Below, one piece after another: positions 1 through 9,746 of a stretch of DNA of 64,000 bases (within the stretch, counting starts at the first letter, position 1; the number at the start of each line of letters is the position of its first letter). Source of the DNA: an uncultured Lachnospiraceae bacterium (GTDB lineage: Bacteria > Bacillota > Clostridia > Lachnospirales > Lachnospiraceae); the NCBI GenBank assembly GCA_947626285.1, contig CANQRR010000001.1, positions 62,001 through 126,000 on the forward strand, written 5' to 3'. A program made the position numbers and the translations under genes. The notes beneath the pieces were generated by a model, which was given only the letters and a program-made list of their open reading frames with translations, was not told the origin of the DNA and searched no databases.

Positions 1-1
1 A

Positions 2-799
2 AAAAAGATCGGGCTTTTTGTCCTGCGCGCCAGCGGGTTCCCGGATAATGGGGTGAATTTTCCGTTTGAGTCGGCAGTCAGGCTCTGGACGGAGCTGATC
101 GGGGCGTTGGAAAAGAAGGGATATGATTACGAGGTGCTCTCGAGCGGGCATTTCGGGGATGAGGCTGTCGTCGACTACCTTGTGCGGAATAAGGGAATCA
201 ATGAAAAGAAGTGCGTGTTTGGCATGAACAGGCCGGAGGATCTGATCGCCAGGATCTCCTCGTACGATGCGGTCATTTCCTGCCGTCTGCACCCGATCAT
301 TGTCTCTTATGCCCTGAAGGTGCCTTCTGTCGGGCTCGTCTGGAACAAAAAGGTCCGGTTTTTCTATGAGGATATCGGCTGCGGGGACAGGGCGATCGAC
401 GTGGAGAACTTTGACAGCGGCCGGATCATGGAAAAAATGGAAAAGGCGCTCTCGGAGGGCGTGAAGCACGACGAGGACTATCTGGTCAGTGTGTATCGCT
501 GCCTGTTCCGGGCGCTGAAAGGGGAGATCTGTCCGGACAGCGGCGCGAAGCCCTACACCTACCGCGAGCTGCTTGGACAGCTTCCGGTCTATGAAGGGAC
601 ATCAGAAAAGGAGTATGAGGAGAAGCTAGTGCGGAAGTTCAGGAGGGCTTATGAGCAGTATAACATCAGCGGAGACAACCTGAGAGCGCTGAGGAGACAG
701 AGTCTGCTGCGCTTTGAGCTGGCCAAGCTTAAGGAAATGCTGAAGCGATATCCGGGTGTATACAGAAAAATACAAAAAATACTGGAAAAAACCGTATGA
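2..799 (+). CDS. Polysaccharide pyruvyl transferase family protein (5' end outside window)
   Basis: The frame is open to the left edge of the window, so only the C-terminal part (about 265 residues) is seen; the GTG at 53 is internal and not the start. The segment CRLHPIIVSYALKVPSVGL followed by an aromatic and acidic tail is characteristic of the C-terminal half of polysaccharide pyruvyl transferases (PF04230, CsaB/WcaK type), which put ketal-pyruvate on cell-surface glycans. The last 80 residues are basic and coiled-coil-like and may be a C-terminal extension. The substrate cannot be told because the upstream genes are missing. The family call is good; the specific function is unknown. Confidence 0.75.
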   Translation, partial: KKIGLFVLRASGFPDNGVNFPFESAVRLWTELIGALEKKGYDYEVLSSGHFGDEAVVDYLVRNKGINEKKCVFGMNRPEDLIARISSYDAVISCRLHPIIVSYALKVPSVGLVWNKKVRFFYEDIGCGDRAIDVENFDSGRIMEKMEKALSEGVKHDEDYLVSVYRCLFRALKGEICPDSGAKPYTYRELLGQLPVYEGTSEKEYEEKLVRKFRRAYEQYNISGDNLRALRRQSLLRFELAKLKEMLKRYPGVYRKIQKILEKTV

Positions 800-805
800 G
801 AAAAA

Positions 806-834
806 TGGACAAACAAACAAACCTGTGCTAGAAT
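806..834 (+). promoter_or_regulatory. Probable sigma-A promoter of nifJ
   Basis: TGGACA at 806-811 and TAGAAT at 829-834 are separated by 17 bases, about 60 bases upstream of the nifJ start. The match was made by eye. Confidence 0.5.
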
Positions 835-896
835 TATTTCGTATGAGATATTATATTGGGCTTACGAGCCCGAAAAGAAATAAGGAGGAATCACAA

Positions 897-3800
897 ATGG
901 CTAGAAAAATGAAGACCATGGATGGAAACCATGCGGCCGCTCACGCGTCATACGCGTTTACCGATGTGGCTGCGATCTATCCGATCACCCCGTCGTCTGT
1001 CATGGCGGAAGCCACGGACGAATGGGCAACTCAGGGCCGTCTCAACATCTTCGGCCAGACCGTACAGGTCACCGAGATGCAGTCTGAGGCGGGTGCTGCC
1101 GGCACGGTGCACGGTTCCCTCGCGGCAGGTGCTCTGACGACTACATACACGGCGTCTCAGGGTCTCCTTCTGATGATCCCGAACCTGTACAAGATCGCCG
1201 GTGAGAGACTCCCGGGCGTATTCAACGTTTCCGCGCGTGCGCTTGCGAGCCATGCACTTTCGATTTTCGGCGACCACTCCGACGTTTACGCATGTCGTCA
1301 GACCGGCGCCTGCATGCTGTGTGAGTCCAGCGTTCAGGAAGTCATGGATCTGACGCCGGTGGCGCACCTTTCCGCGATTAAGGGACGCCTTCCGTTCATC
1401 AACTTCTTCGACGGTTTCCGTACTTCCCACGAGATCCAGAAGATCGAGACTTGGGACTACGAGGATCTGAAGGAGATGCTTGATTTCGACGCGCTGCAGG
1501 CGTGGAGAGATCAGGCTCTGAATCCGAATCATCCGTGCCAGAGAGGTTCCGCTCAGAACCCGGATATCTTCTTCCAGGCACGTGAGGCGATCAATCCGTA
1601 CTACGACGCGATGCCGGCGATCGTCCAGGAATACATGGACAAGGTCAACGCGAAGATCGGCACGGACTACAAGCTGTTCAACTACTATGGCGCTGCCGAC
1701 GCTGAGAAGGTCATCATCGCCATGGGTTCTGTCTGCGACACCATCGAGGAGACGATCGACTACCTGATGGCAGCGGGCGAGAAGGTGGGCGTTGTGAAGG
1801 TTCGCCTTTACAGACCGTTCTGCGCGGACGCTCTGATCGCGGCGATCCCGGAGACCGTGAAGCAGATCTCCGTTCTGGACCGCACGAAAGAGCCGGGCGC
1901 GCTCGGCGAGCCGCTGTATCTGGACGTCGTAGCCGCTCTGAAGGGCAGCAAGTTCAACGACACCCCGATCTTCTCCGGACGTTACGGCCTTGGTTCCAAG
2001 GACACGACCCCGGCGCAGATCGTCGCTGTATACAAGAACACCGAGAAGGCGAAGTTCACGATCGGCATCAAGGACGATGTGACGAACCTTTCCCTGGAGC
2101 TGGGCGAGCCGCTCGTCACCACTCCGGAAGGCACGATCAACTGCAAGTTCTGGGGCCTTGGCGCGGACGGTACCGTGGGCGCGAACAAGAACTCCATCAA
2201 GATCATCGGCGACAACACCGATATGTATGCGCAGGCTTACTTTGATTACGATTCCAAGAAGTCCGGCGGCGTGACGATGTCCCACCTCCGCTTCGGCAAG
2301 CTTCCGATCAAGTCCACGTACCTGATCCACAAGGCGAATTTCGTGGCTTGCCACAATCCGTCCTACGTGCGCAAGTACAACATGGTTCAGGAGCTGGTGG
2401 ACGGCGGCACGTTCCTTCTGAACTGCCCGTGGGATATGGAAGGCCTTGAGAAGCACCTTCCGGGACAGGTGAAGAAGTTCATCGCGGACCACAATATCAA
2501 GTTCTACGTGATCGACGGCGTGAAGATTGGTATCGAGACCGGCATGGGCCCGACCCGTATCAACACGATCCTTCAGTCCGCGTTCTTCAAGCTGGCGAAC
2601 ATTATTCCTGAGGATCAGGCGAACGAGCTGATGAAGGCTGCCGCGAAGGCGACCTACGGTCGCAAGGGTGACGACGTTGTGCAGAAGAACTGGGCGGCGA
2701 TCGACGAGGGCGCGAAGCAGGTCGTTGAGATCAAGGTTCCGGAGAGCTGGAAGAATGCCGAGGCCGAGGACATCATCGCGAAGGACGTCACCGGCAAGAG
2801 ACAGGACGTTGTAGATTTCGTCAACAATATCCAGCACGCGGTCAACGCGCAGGAGGGCAACAACCTTCCGGTCTCCGCGTTCAAGGATTACGTGGACGGC
2901 ACGACTCCGTCGGGCGCTGCGGCATATGAGAAGCGCGGCATCGCGGTGGACATCCCGGTATGGAATCCAGAGAACTGTATCCAGTGTAACCGCTGCTCCT
3001 ATGTCTGCCCGCACGCTGTCATCCGCCCGATCGCTATGACGGACGACGAGGTGGCCGCGGCTCCGGAAGGACTGAAGACGCTTCCGATGACCGGCATGGA
3101 CGGCTACAAGTTCGCGATGGTCGTATCCGCTCTGGATTGTACCGGCTGCGGTTCCTGCGCGAATGTCTGCCCGGGCAAGAAGGGCGCGAAGGCACTCACG
3201 ATGGAGAATCTGGAAGCAAACGCGGACAGCCAGAAGTATTTCGACTACGCGGTAGAGCTCCCGGCGAAGGCGGACGTTGTCGAGAAGTTCAAGGAGAACA
3301 CCGTGAAGGGTTCCCAGTTCAAGCAGCCGCTGCTTGAGTTCTCAGGCGCATGCGCAGGCTGCGGCGAGACTCCGTACGCGAAGCTGATCACACAGCTCTT
3401 CGGCGACCGGATGTACATCGCGAACGCAACAGGATGTTCCTCCATCTGGGGCAACTCCTCACCGTCCACTCCGTACACGGTAAACAAAGAGGGCAAGGGC
3501 CCGGCCTGGGCGAACTCCCTGTTTGAGGACAACGCAGAGTACGGCTACGGCATGCTCCTGGCTCAGAAGGCTCTGAGAAACGGCCTGAAGACCAAGGTGA
3601 CCTCGCTGCTTAGCTGCGATTGTTGCAGTGAAGACGTGAAGAAGGCCGCTCAGGAGTGGCTTGACACCTTCGATTGCGGCGTGACGAACGGCCCGGCGGC
3701 AGACAAGCTGATCGCGGCGTGCGAGGCTTGCGGCTGCGACGAGTGCAAGACCGTTCTGAAGGATAAGGATTACCTTGCCAAGAAGTCCCAGTGGATCTTC

Positions 3801-4442
3801 GGCGGCGACGGTTGGGCATACGACATCGGCTTCGGCGGCGTGGACCACGTGCTCGCGAGCGGCCAGGATGTCAACATCATGGTATTCGATACCGAGGTTT
3901 ACTCGAACACGGGCGGACAGTCCTCCAAGGCTACGCCGACCGGCGCGGTCGCGCAGTTCGCCGCGGGCGGCAAGGAAGTGAAGAAGAAGGATCTGGCTTC
4001 CATCGCGATGAGCTACGGCTATGTGTACGTTGCGCAGATCGCCATGGGCGCGGACTTCAACCAGACCGTCAAGGCGATCGCAGAGGCCGAGGCTTATCCG
4101 GGACCGTCGCTCATCATCGCTTACGCTCCGTGTATCAACCACGGCATCAAGAAGGGCATGAGCAAGGCGCAGACCGAGGAAGAGCTGGCTGTAAAGGCAG
4201 GCTACTGGCACTGCTTCCGCTACAATCCGGCGCTCAAGGCTGAGGGCAAGGCGGCGTTCACCCTGGATTCCAAGGCTCCGACCGAGGACTACAAGGAATT
4301 CCTGAACGGTGAGGTCCGCTACAACTCCCTGATGAGAGCGAACCCGGAGAGGGCGGCGAAGCTGTTCGATCAGTCCGAGACTTACGCGAAGGAGAGATAC
4401 GAGTATCTGAACAAGCTGATCGCTCTGTACGGAAACGAGTAA
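897..4442 (+). CDS. nifJ: Pyruvate:ferredoxin (flavodoxin) oxidoreductase
   Basis: This 1181-residue protein has the usual length of single-chain PFOR, which oxidises pyruvate with CoA to acetyl-CoA and CO2 and passes electrons to ferredoxin in the cytoplasm. The N-terminal pyrimidine-binding domain begins near AIYPITPSS. Two 4Fe-4S motifs follow, CIQCNRCSYVCP at about residue 694 and CTGCGSCANVCP at about 748. The thiamine diphosphate motif GGDGWAYDIG is near residue 970, and further cysteines (CAGCGE and a late cysteine) fit the proximal cluster. The ATG at 897 is chosen because TAAGGAGG lies seven bases upstream; longer in-frame starts run into the previous gene. A strong terminator follows, so the gene is probably monocistronic. 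Recognition is certain. Confidence 0.97.
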   Translation: MARKMKTMDGNHAAAHASYAFTDVAAIYPITPSSVMAEATDEWATQGRLNIFGQTVQVTEMQSEAGAAGTVHGSLAAGALTTTYTASQGLLLMIPNLYKIAGERLPGVFNVSARALASHALSIFGDHSDVYACRQTGACMLCESSVQEVMDLTPVAHLSAIKGRLPFINFFDGFRTSHEIQKIETWDYEDLKEMLDFDALQAWRDQALNPNHPCQRGSAQNPDIFFQAREAINPYYDAMPAIVQEYMDKVNAKIGTDYKLFNYYGAADAEKVIIAMGSVCDTIEETIDYLMAAGEKVGVVKVRLYRPFCADALIAAIPETVKQISVLDRTKEPGALGEPLYLDVVAALKGSKFNDTPIFSGRYGLGSKDTTPAQIVAVYKNTEKAKFTIGIKDDVTNLSLELGEPLVTTPEGTINCKFWGLGADGTVGANKNSIKIIGDNTDMYAQAYFDYDSKKSGGVTMSHLRFGKLPIKSTYLIHKANFVACHNPSYVRKYNMVQELVDGGTFLLNCPWDMEGLEKHLPGQVKKFIADHNIKFYVIDGVKIGIETGMGPTRINTILQSAFFKLANIIPEDQANELMKAAAKATYGRKGDDVVQKNWAAIDEGAKQVVEIKVPESWKNAEAEDIIAKDVTGKRQDVVDFVNNIQHAVNAQEGNNLPVSAFKDYVDGTTPSGAAAYEKRGIAVDIPVWNPENCIQCNRCSYVCPHAVIRPIAMTDDEVAAAPEGLKTLPMTGMDGYKFAMVVSALDCTGCGSCANVCPGKKGAKALTMENLEANADSQKYFDYAVELPAKADVVEKFKENTVKGSQFKQPLLEFSGACAGCGETPYAKLITQLFGDRMYIANATGCSSIWGNSSPSTPYTVNKEGKGPAWANSLFEDNAEYGYGMLLAQKALRNGLKTKVTSLLSCDCCSEDVKKAAQEWLDTFDCGVTNGPAADKLIAACEACGCDECKTVLKDKDYLAKKSQWIFGGDGWAYDIGFGGVDHVLASGQDVNIMVFDTEVYSNTGGQSSKATPTGAVAQFAAGGKEVKKKDLASIAMSYGYVYVAQIAMGADFNQTVKAIAEAEAYPGPSLIIAYAPCINHGIKKGMSKAQTEEELAVKAGYWHCFRYNPALKAEGKAAFTLDSKAPTEDYKEFLNGEVRYNSLMRANPERAAKLFDQSETYAKERYEYLNKLIALYGNE

Positions 4443-4471
4443 GGAATCGATCCTCTATAAGCACAAAATGC

Positions 4472-4513
4472 GGACGCTCCGCAGACCGGAAACGGTTTGC
4501 GGGGCGTTTTCAT
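4472..4513 (+). terminator. Rho-independent terminator after nifJ
   Basis: A stem of about 15 pairs closed by a GAAA loop (ACGCTCCGCAGACCG pairing with CGGTTTGCGGGGCGT, two G-U pairs) is followed by a T-rich run. It lies 30 bases after the nifJ stop. Confidence 0.85.
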
Positions 4514-4532
4514 TTTCATGAATCTTATCGGA

Positions 4533-4677
4533 CGCCCTTGCAGGGATTGGCAATGCCACGGCGAAACCCACTTCCGCTCGTTACGGTCACGCAACGGTAC
4601 TAAGCTCATGCTATGGCATTCGCTAAGTGCCGGCGGACCTCTACGGTTTGCCTTAGGCATTGCCAATCACCTGCATG
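4533..4677 (+). repeat. Intergenic multi-hairpin element with 20-bp terminal inverted repeats
   Basis: The left arm GGATTGGCAATGCC (about 4547-4560) pairs with GGCATTGCCAATC (about 4658-4670), and flanking TGCAGG/CCTGCA bases extend the match. Inside, GGCGAAACC and GGTTTGCC form a second pair, and CGTTACG/CGCAACG a third. The stretch between nifJ and the next gene (308 bases) holds this element, the nifJ terminator and a promoter. Small open frames here on both strands are shadows of the element. No transposase is present, so it could be a MITE-like relic or a structured RNA. Confidence 0.6.
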
Positions 4678-4697
4678 GGCTGTGCTACATGTATCGG

Positions 4698-4726
4698 TTT
4701 ACAGTTTTTTCTTGATGTGGTAAGAT
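4698..4726 (+). promoter_or_regulatory. Probable sigma-A promoter of the DUF1461 membrane protein gene
   Basis: TTTACA at 4698-4703 and TAAGAT at 4721-4726 are 17 bases apart, 25 bases before the start codon. Confidence 0.5.
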
Positions 4727-4750
4727 ATACACGAAAGAGAGGAAAATGTG

Positions 4751-5647
4751 ATGGCCAGACGAAGAATGCCGGATCAGGACAATTACAGAGAGATCGATGT
4801 GCCGGATACGAGCAGAAGGACTTCCGCGCGGGGACGCAGTTCTTCCGATGGGCGCAGGGCGTCGGCCGGGCGGCAGGAGGGCCGCCGTGTACAGGGGCAT
4901 GTTGGACGCGGAAGCGCTTCGGGACGCGGAAGCCGCGGCAGAGTGCAGGGAAGAGGATATGCGCCGCAGAGGCAGAGACCGGTGGTGACGCCGTCGAACC
5001 TTCTGATGGCTCTGATCGGCTTTCTGTTCCTTGCCTGCGTGTCGGTCGTTCTGGTGCTGAACCTGCGGACGATCTATTACTTTGATATCCGTTACCAGCA
5101 ATTGGAAAGCAAGACAGGGTTTTCCGAGGAGACGATCCGGGAAAACTATGATGTGCTGATCGACTACAATCTGATCATGAAAGGCGTGAAGAAGCTGGAG
5201 TTCCCGGATTTTCCGATGTCGGAGCAGGGGGAGACGCATTTCCGCGAGGTGAAGCGGATCTTCTTCGCAGTTCAGTATCTGCTCGTGATATCCGGCGTGG
5301 CGTTCCTGTTCGGACTGTCCCGGAAGCTGCCGCGCAGGGACTACGGGAGCCTGAAGCTGACGGCGATACTGACGTTTTTCATTCCGATCGTTCTGGGGAT
5401 CCTCGTGGCCATGAACTGGAACAATTTCTTCGTGAGGTTTCATAAGCTGTTTTTCCGGAACGATTACTGGATCTTTGATCCGGTCACGGATCCGGTGATC
5501 CGCATTCTGCCGGACACGTTTTTCTTCCACTGTGCGGTGGCGATCCTGTTTTTCCTGCTGCTGGGCGGCGTGCTGACGGGCGCGGTCTATCGCTTCGCGA
5601 CGCGGAAGTATCGCAGACAGCGGCAGATGGAGCAGTTGATGCGGTGA
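4751..5647 (+). CDS. TIGR01906 / DUF1461-type integral membrane protein
   Basis: A protein of 298 residues. The first 75 are Arg/Gly/Ser-rich and probably disordered in the cytoplasm. Hydrophobic segments follow near residues 80-105, 175-195, 205-230 and 255-280, giving about four membrane spans. The extracytoplasmic loop between the first two spans contains the family's conserved pattern of acidic and aromatic residues (ENYDVLIDYN, FPMSEQGETHF). The family is common in Lactobacillales and Clostridia and has no assigned function. ATG 4751 is used; the adjacent GTG at 4748 is equally possible, both behind AGAGAGG. The 3' end of the gene is the first unit of a 61-bp tandem repeat. Confidence 0.7.
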   Translation: MARRRMPDQDNYREIDVPDTSRRTSARGRSSSDGRRASAGRQEGRRVQGHVGRGSASGRGSRGRVQGRGYAPQRQRPVVTPSNLLMALIGFLFLACVSVVLVLNLRTIYYFDIRYQQLESKTGFSEETIRENYDVLIDYNLIMKGVKKLEFPDFPMSEQGETHFREVKRIFFAVQYLLVISGVAFLFGLSRKLPRRDYGSLKLTAILTFFIPIVLGILVAMNWNNFFVRFHKLFFRNDYWIFDPVTDPVIRILPDTFFFHCAVAILFFLLLGGVLTGAVYRFATRKYRRQRQMEQLMR

Positions 5648-5763
5648 GGTGACGGAAGATAGAGTAGCTGTCGCGGCGAGGCGACAGATGGAGCAGCTGA
5701 TGCGGTGAGACAACGGAAGACAAAGCAGCTGTTGCGACGAGGCGACAGATGAAGCAGTTGATG
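5624..5763 (+). repeat. 61-bp tandem repeat (2.3 copies) overlapping the 3' end of the upstream gene
   Basis: CAGATGGAGCAG starts at 5624 and 5685, and a partial third copy starts at 5746, so the period is exactly 61 bases. The first unit contains the last codons and stop of the DUF1461 gene; the other copies are 3' untranslated, since 61 is not a multiple of three. The last copy ends just before the ribosome binding site of the M16 peptidase gene. Confidence 0.85.
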
Positions 5764-5782
5764 TGAAAAAAGGAGGCTGAAT

Positions 5783-8719
5783 ATGAATTTAGAGAAAATT
5801 CCGCAGTACGAGCTTGTCATGCAAAAGAGAATCGAGGATATCCGTTCGGACGGTTATCTGCTGCGCCACAAGAAGAGCGGAGCGCGCGTGATGGTGCTGG
5901 AAAACGACGACGACAACAAGGTGTTCGGCATCGCGTTCCGCACGACGCCGACGGACAGCACGGGCGTGGCGCATATCCTGGAGCACAGCGTGCTGTGCGG
6001 CAGCAAAAATTTCCCGTCGAAGGATCCGTTCGTCGAGCTGGTGAAGGGCTCGCTGAACACATTTTTGAACGCGATGACGTTCCCGGACAAGACGATGTAT
6101 CCGGTCGCGAGCTGCAATGAGAAGGATTTCCGCAATCTGATGCACGTCTATCTGGACGCGGTGTTTTATCCGAACATTTATACGAATGAGGAGATCTTCC
6201 GGCAGGAGGGCTGGAACTATCAGATCGAGTCGCCGGAGGATGAGATCGTCTACAACGGCGTCGTCTACAATGAGATGAAGGGCGCGTTCTCGACGCCGGA
6301 GGACGTGCTGGAGCGGGAGATCATGAACTCCCTGTTCCCGGACAACACCTATGGCGTGGAGTCGGGCGGAGACCCGGCGCACATCCCGGATCTGACCTAT
6401 GAGGATTTTCTCGCGTTCCACAGCAAATATTATCACCCGTCGAACAGTTATATCTATCTCTACGGCGATCTGGACATGGAAGAGCGTCTGGACTGGATGG
6501 ACCGGGAGTATCTGAGCCATTTCAACGTGCTGGCAGTGGATTCCGCGATCCCGCTGCAGCAGCCGTTTGACGCGCCGCGCGAGGTGGAGCGCCGTTATCC
6601 GGTTTCGGACGCGGAGCCGCTGGAGGATAATACCTATCTGTCCTACAACGCGGTGATCGGCACGAGCCGGGACATCGACCTGACGCACGCGTTCGCCGTG
6701 CTGGAGTACGCGCTGTTGTCGGCGCCGGGCGCGGTTCTGAAGCAGGCGCTTCTGGACGCGGGGATCGGCAAGGATATCATGAGTTCCTATGAGAGCGGAA
6801 TCCAGCAGCCGATGTTCAGCGTGATCGCGAAGAATGCGAACGGCGCGGACAAGGAGCGTTTTGTGCAGCTGATCCGGGACACGCTTTCACGGCTGGTGGC
6901 GGAGGGAATCGACCGGAAGGCTCTGCGCGCCGGGATCAACATCATGGAGTTCAAGGCGCGAGAGGCTGATTTCGGCTCCTACCCGAAGGGGCTGTTCTAC
7001 GGGCTGGACGTGCTCGACAGCTGGCTCTATGACGACGGCGCTCCGTTCGACTATCTGGATTTCTCCGTGTTCGACCGGATGAAGCAGCGGGTCGACGACG
7101 GATATTTTGAGGAATTGGTGCAGCGCTATCTGCTGGATAACACGCACGTGTCCATTGTGAGCGTGGAGCCGGAGCGGGGCCTGACGGCGAAGACCGACCG
7201 CGCGGTCGCCGAAAAGCTGCACGCGTACAAGGAATCGCTGTCCGATGCACAGCTGCGGGAGCTGGTCGACGCGACCGCCAGGCTTCGGGCGTTCCAAGAC
7301 GCTCCGTCGCCGGAGGACGCGCTCGCGAAGCTGGATCCGCTCACACGGGAAGACATAGAGAAGAAGGCAAAACCGCTTGCCAATCAGGAATACAGATTCG
7401 GTGAGACGACGGTGCTCCACCACGATATTTTCACAAGCGGGATCGCATATCTGGATCTGCTGTTTGACACGGACGGGATCAGCCGTGAGGACATTCCGTA
7501 CCTTGGCCTGCTGAAGGCCGTGCTCGGGATGGTGGATACAGAGCATTATAGCTACCAGGATCTGAACAGTGAGATCAACATCAACACGGGCGGGATCTCA
7601 GCCGGGCTGAGCGTCTACCCGGTGCTGCCGGACGGGGAAAAGCTGCGCACATTCGCCGGGATAAGAGCGAAGGTGCTCTATGACAAGCTTCCGTTCGCGC
7701 TTGAAATGTCGGAGGAGATCCTGCTGCGCTCAAAGTTCGACGACGACAAGCGGCTGTATGAGATCCTTGCGAAGTTGAGATCGAGACTTCAGATGATGTT
7801 CTCCGGCAGCGGGCACACCACGGCGGCGCTGCGGGCGATGTCGTATTTCTCACAGGCGGCAGCTTTCAACGACGCGATCAACGGCCTTGCGTTCTATCGC
7901 CTGGTCGAGGACCTGGAGAAGAGTTTCGCGCAGAGGAAGGAAGCGCTCAAGGAGAAACTGCGCGCGTTGACGCGGCAGCTGTTCTGCAGAAAAGGATTGT
8001 TTGTGAGCCTGACTTCAGACGCGGAAGGTCTGGAGAAGCTGCGCGGGGCGCTTGGCGGCTTTGTCGAAAATCTGCCGGACATCAGCACAGAGAAGAAGAA
8101 CAGCCGCCTGCTTCCGGAGAAGAAGAACGAGGGCTTCATGACGGCCGGACAGGTGCAGTATGTCGCGCGGGCGGGCAATTTCGTGAAGGACGGCTATTCC
8201 TACAGCGGGCTGCTGCGCATCGTGAAGGTGATGCTGAGCTACGACTACCTCTGGATCAATCTGCGCGTGAAGGGCGGCGCGTACGGGTGCATGAATTTCT
8301 TCGGGCGCGACGGGGATACCTATCTGGTGTCCTACCGCGATCCGCACCTGCGCAGGACGAACGAAACCTTTGAGGGAGTGCCGGAGTATCTGGAGAAGTT
8401 TGCGGCGGGTGAAAAAGAGATGACCGGTTATATCATCGGGACGTTCAGCGAGATCGATACGCCGCTGAATCCTTCGGCGCAGGGCCTGCGCGGGCTGGGC
8501 GCGTACTTCAGCGGGTTGACCGACGCGGATGTGCAGAAGGAGCGCGACGAAGTGCTGCGCGCGACGCCGGAGCAGATCCGCACGCTGGCACCTCTGGTGC
8601 GCGCGGTGCTTGCGGAACAGGCGATCTGCGTAGTCGGCAACGAGGAGAAGATCCGCGGGGCGCAGGAGCTGTTCGGAAGTATCCAGATGTTGACCGGTGC
8701 GGAGGAAATGACAGAGTAA
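5783..8719 (+). CDS. M16C family zinc metallopeptidase (PreP-like)
   Basis: At 978 residues this has the length of the M16C (presequence protease/falcilysin type) peptidases, made of two M16 half-domains joined by a helical hairpin. The inverted zinc motif HILEH lies at residues 64-68, with Glu164 in NEMKGAF as the probable third zinc ligand. The C-terminal half contains the typical Tyr/Arg-rich segment near VKGGAYGC. No signal peptide is seen, so it should act in the cytoplasm on oligopeptides. AAGGAGG stands 8 bases before ATG 5783. Recognition of the family is certain; the substrate is unknown. Confidence 0.92.
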   Translation: MNLEKIPQYELVMQKRIEDIRSDGYLLRHKKSGARVMVLENDDDNKVFGIAFRTTPTDSTGVAHILEHSVLCGSKNFPSKDPFVELVKGSLNTFLNAMTFPDKTMYPVASCNEKDFRNLMHVYLDAVFYPNIYTNEEIFRQEGWNYQIESPEDEIVYNGVVYNEMKGAFSTPEDVLEREIMNSLFPDNTYGVESGGDPAHIPDLTYEDFLAFHSKYYHPSNSYIYLYGDLDMEERLDWMDREYLSHFNVLAVDSAIPLQQPFDAPREVERRYPVSDAEPLEDNTYLSYNAVIGTSRDIDLTHAFAVLEYALLSAPGAVLKQALLDAGIGKDIMSSYESGIQQPMFSVIAKNANGADKERFVQLIRDTLSRLVAEGIDRKALRAGINIMEFKAREADFGSYPKGLFYGLDVLDSWLYDDGAPFDYLDFSVFDRMKQRVDDGYFEELVQRYLLDNTHVSIVSVEPERGLTAKTDRAVAEKLHAYKESLSDAQLRELVDATARLRAFQDAPSPEDALAKLDPLTREDIEKKAKPLANQEYRFGETTVLHHDIFTSGIAYLDLLFDTDGISREDIPYLGLLKAVLGMVDTEHYSYQDLNSEININTGGISAGLSVYPVLPDGEKLRTFAGIRAKVLYDKLPFALEMSEEILLRSKFDDDKRLYEILAKLRSRLQMMFSGSGHTTAALRAMSYFSQAAAFNDAINGLAFYRLVEDLEKSFAQRKEALKEKLRALTRQLFCRKGLFVSLTSDAEGLEKLRGALGGFVENLPDISTEKKNSRLLPEKKNEGFMTAGQVQYVARAGNFVKDGYSYSGLLRIVKVMLSYDYLWINLRVKGGAYGCMNFFGRDGDTYLVSYRDPHLRRTNETFEGVPEYLEKFAAGEKEMTGYIIGTFSEIDTPLNPSAQGLRGLGAYFSGLTDADVQKERDEVLRATPEQIRTLAPLVRAVLAEQAICVVGNEEKIRGAQELFGSIQMLTGAEEMTE

Positions 8720-8828
8720 GCGAACCGGACCGTTTGCTGACCAAAGCGAAAGGCCGTCTGCGGGGACAGGCAAGTGCCTCAGCTACATGTACGGTCTGCT
8801 GATAAACAGGGAGAAACAGGAGAGCAGA

Positions 8829-9743
8829 ATGGAAGCTGCGAATTTCAGATCCGGCTTTGCGACGCTGATCGGCCGCCCGAACGTGGGGAAGTCCACGCTG
8901 ATGAACCACCTGATCGGGCAGAAGATCGCGATCACGTCGAACAAGCCGCAGACGACGAGGAACCGCATTCAGACGGTCTACACCTGCAAAGAGGGACAGA
9001 TCGTGTTTCTGGACACGCCGGGGATCCACAAGGCGAAGAACAAGCTGGGCGAGTACATGGTGCATGTCGCGGAGCAGACGTTCCGCGAGGTGGACGTCGT
9101 GCTCTGGCTCGTGGAGCCGACGGATTTTATCGGGAAGGGCGAGCGCCATATCGCGGAGCAATTAAAGAAGGCGAACGTGCCGGTGATCCTGATCATGAAC
9201 AAGATCGACACGGTGGATAAGGCGAAGATTGACGGCTACATGGCGGGATACCGGGAGCTTTTTGATTTCGCCGACACGCTCCCGGTCTGCGCGCTGCGCG
9301 GCGTGGGCATGGACAAGGTGATTCGGGCGATCTTCCGGTACCTGCCGTACGGACCGAAGTATTATGACGACGACACGGTGACGGACCAGCCGCAGCGTCA
9401 GATCGCGGCGGAGCTGATCCGTGAGAAAGCGCTTCGCTGTCTGGACGAGGAGATTCCGCACGGCATTGCGGTCTCGATCGAGAAGATGGAGGAGCGAGGC
9501 GCCGGGGACAGGGCGATCATGGACATAGAGGCCACGATCATCTGCGAGAAGGATTCCCACAAAGGAATCATTATCGGCAAGGGCGGCGCGATGCTGCGCA
9601 GGATCGGTTCGCAGGCACGGATCGAGATCGAGAAGATGCTGGAGATGAAGGTGAATCTGCAGCTGTGGGTCAAGGTGAAGAAAGACTGGAGAGACAGTGA
9701 TTACCTCATCAAGAATTTTGGGTATGATAAAAAGGAACTGTAA
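8829..9743 (+). CDS. era: GTPase Era
   Basis: A protein of 304 residues with an N-terminal GTPase domain and a C-terminal KH domain, the standard Era layout. Visible are the P-loop GRPNVGKST at residues 15-23, DTPG (G3), NKID (G4) and the KH segment GKGGAMLRRIG. Era binds the 3' end of 16S rRNA and helps 30S assembly. The ATG at 8829 follows AGGAGAGC and gives the family N-terminus; an ATG at 8787 would add 14 residues that do not look conserved. It is followed after three bases by recO, so the two are probably co-transcribed. Confidence 0.97.
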   Translation: MEAANFRSGFATLIGRPNVGKSTLMNHLIGQKIAITSNKPQTTRNRIQTVYTCKEGQIVFLDTPGIHKAKNKLGEYMVHVAEQTFREVDVVLWLVEPTDFIGKGERHIAEQLKKANVPVILIMNKIDTVDKAKIDGYMAGYRELFDFADTLPVCALRGVGMDKVIRAIFRYLPYGPKYYDDDTVTDQPQRQIAAELIREKALRCLDEEIPHGIAVSIEKMEERGAGDRAIMDIEATIICEKDSHKGIIIGKGGAMLRRIGSQARIEIEKMLEMKVNLQLWVKVKKDWRDSDYLIKNFGYDKKEL

Positions 9744-9746
9744 GTC

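Noticed and set aside
4382-4716. Small open frames on both strands in the gap after nifJ
   Set aside because: They fall in the terminator and the multi-hairpin element and show no ribosome binding sites.
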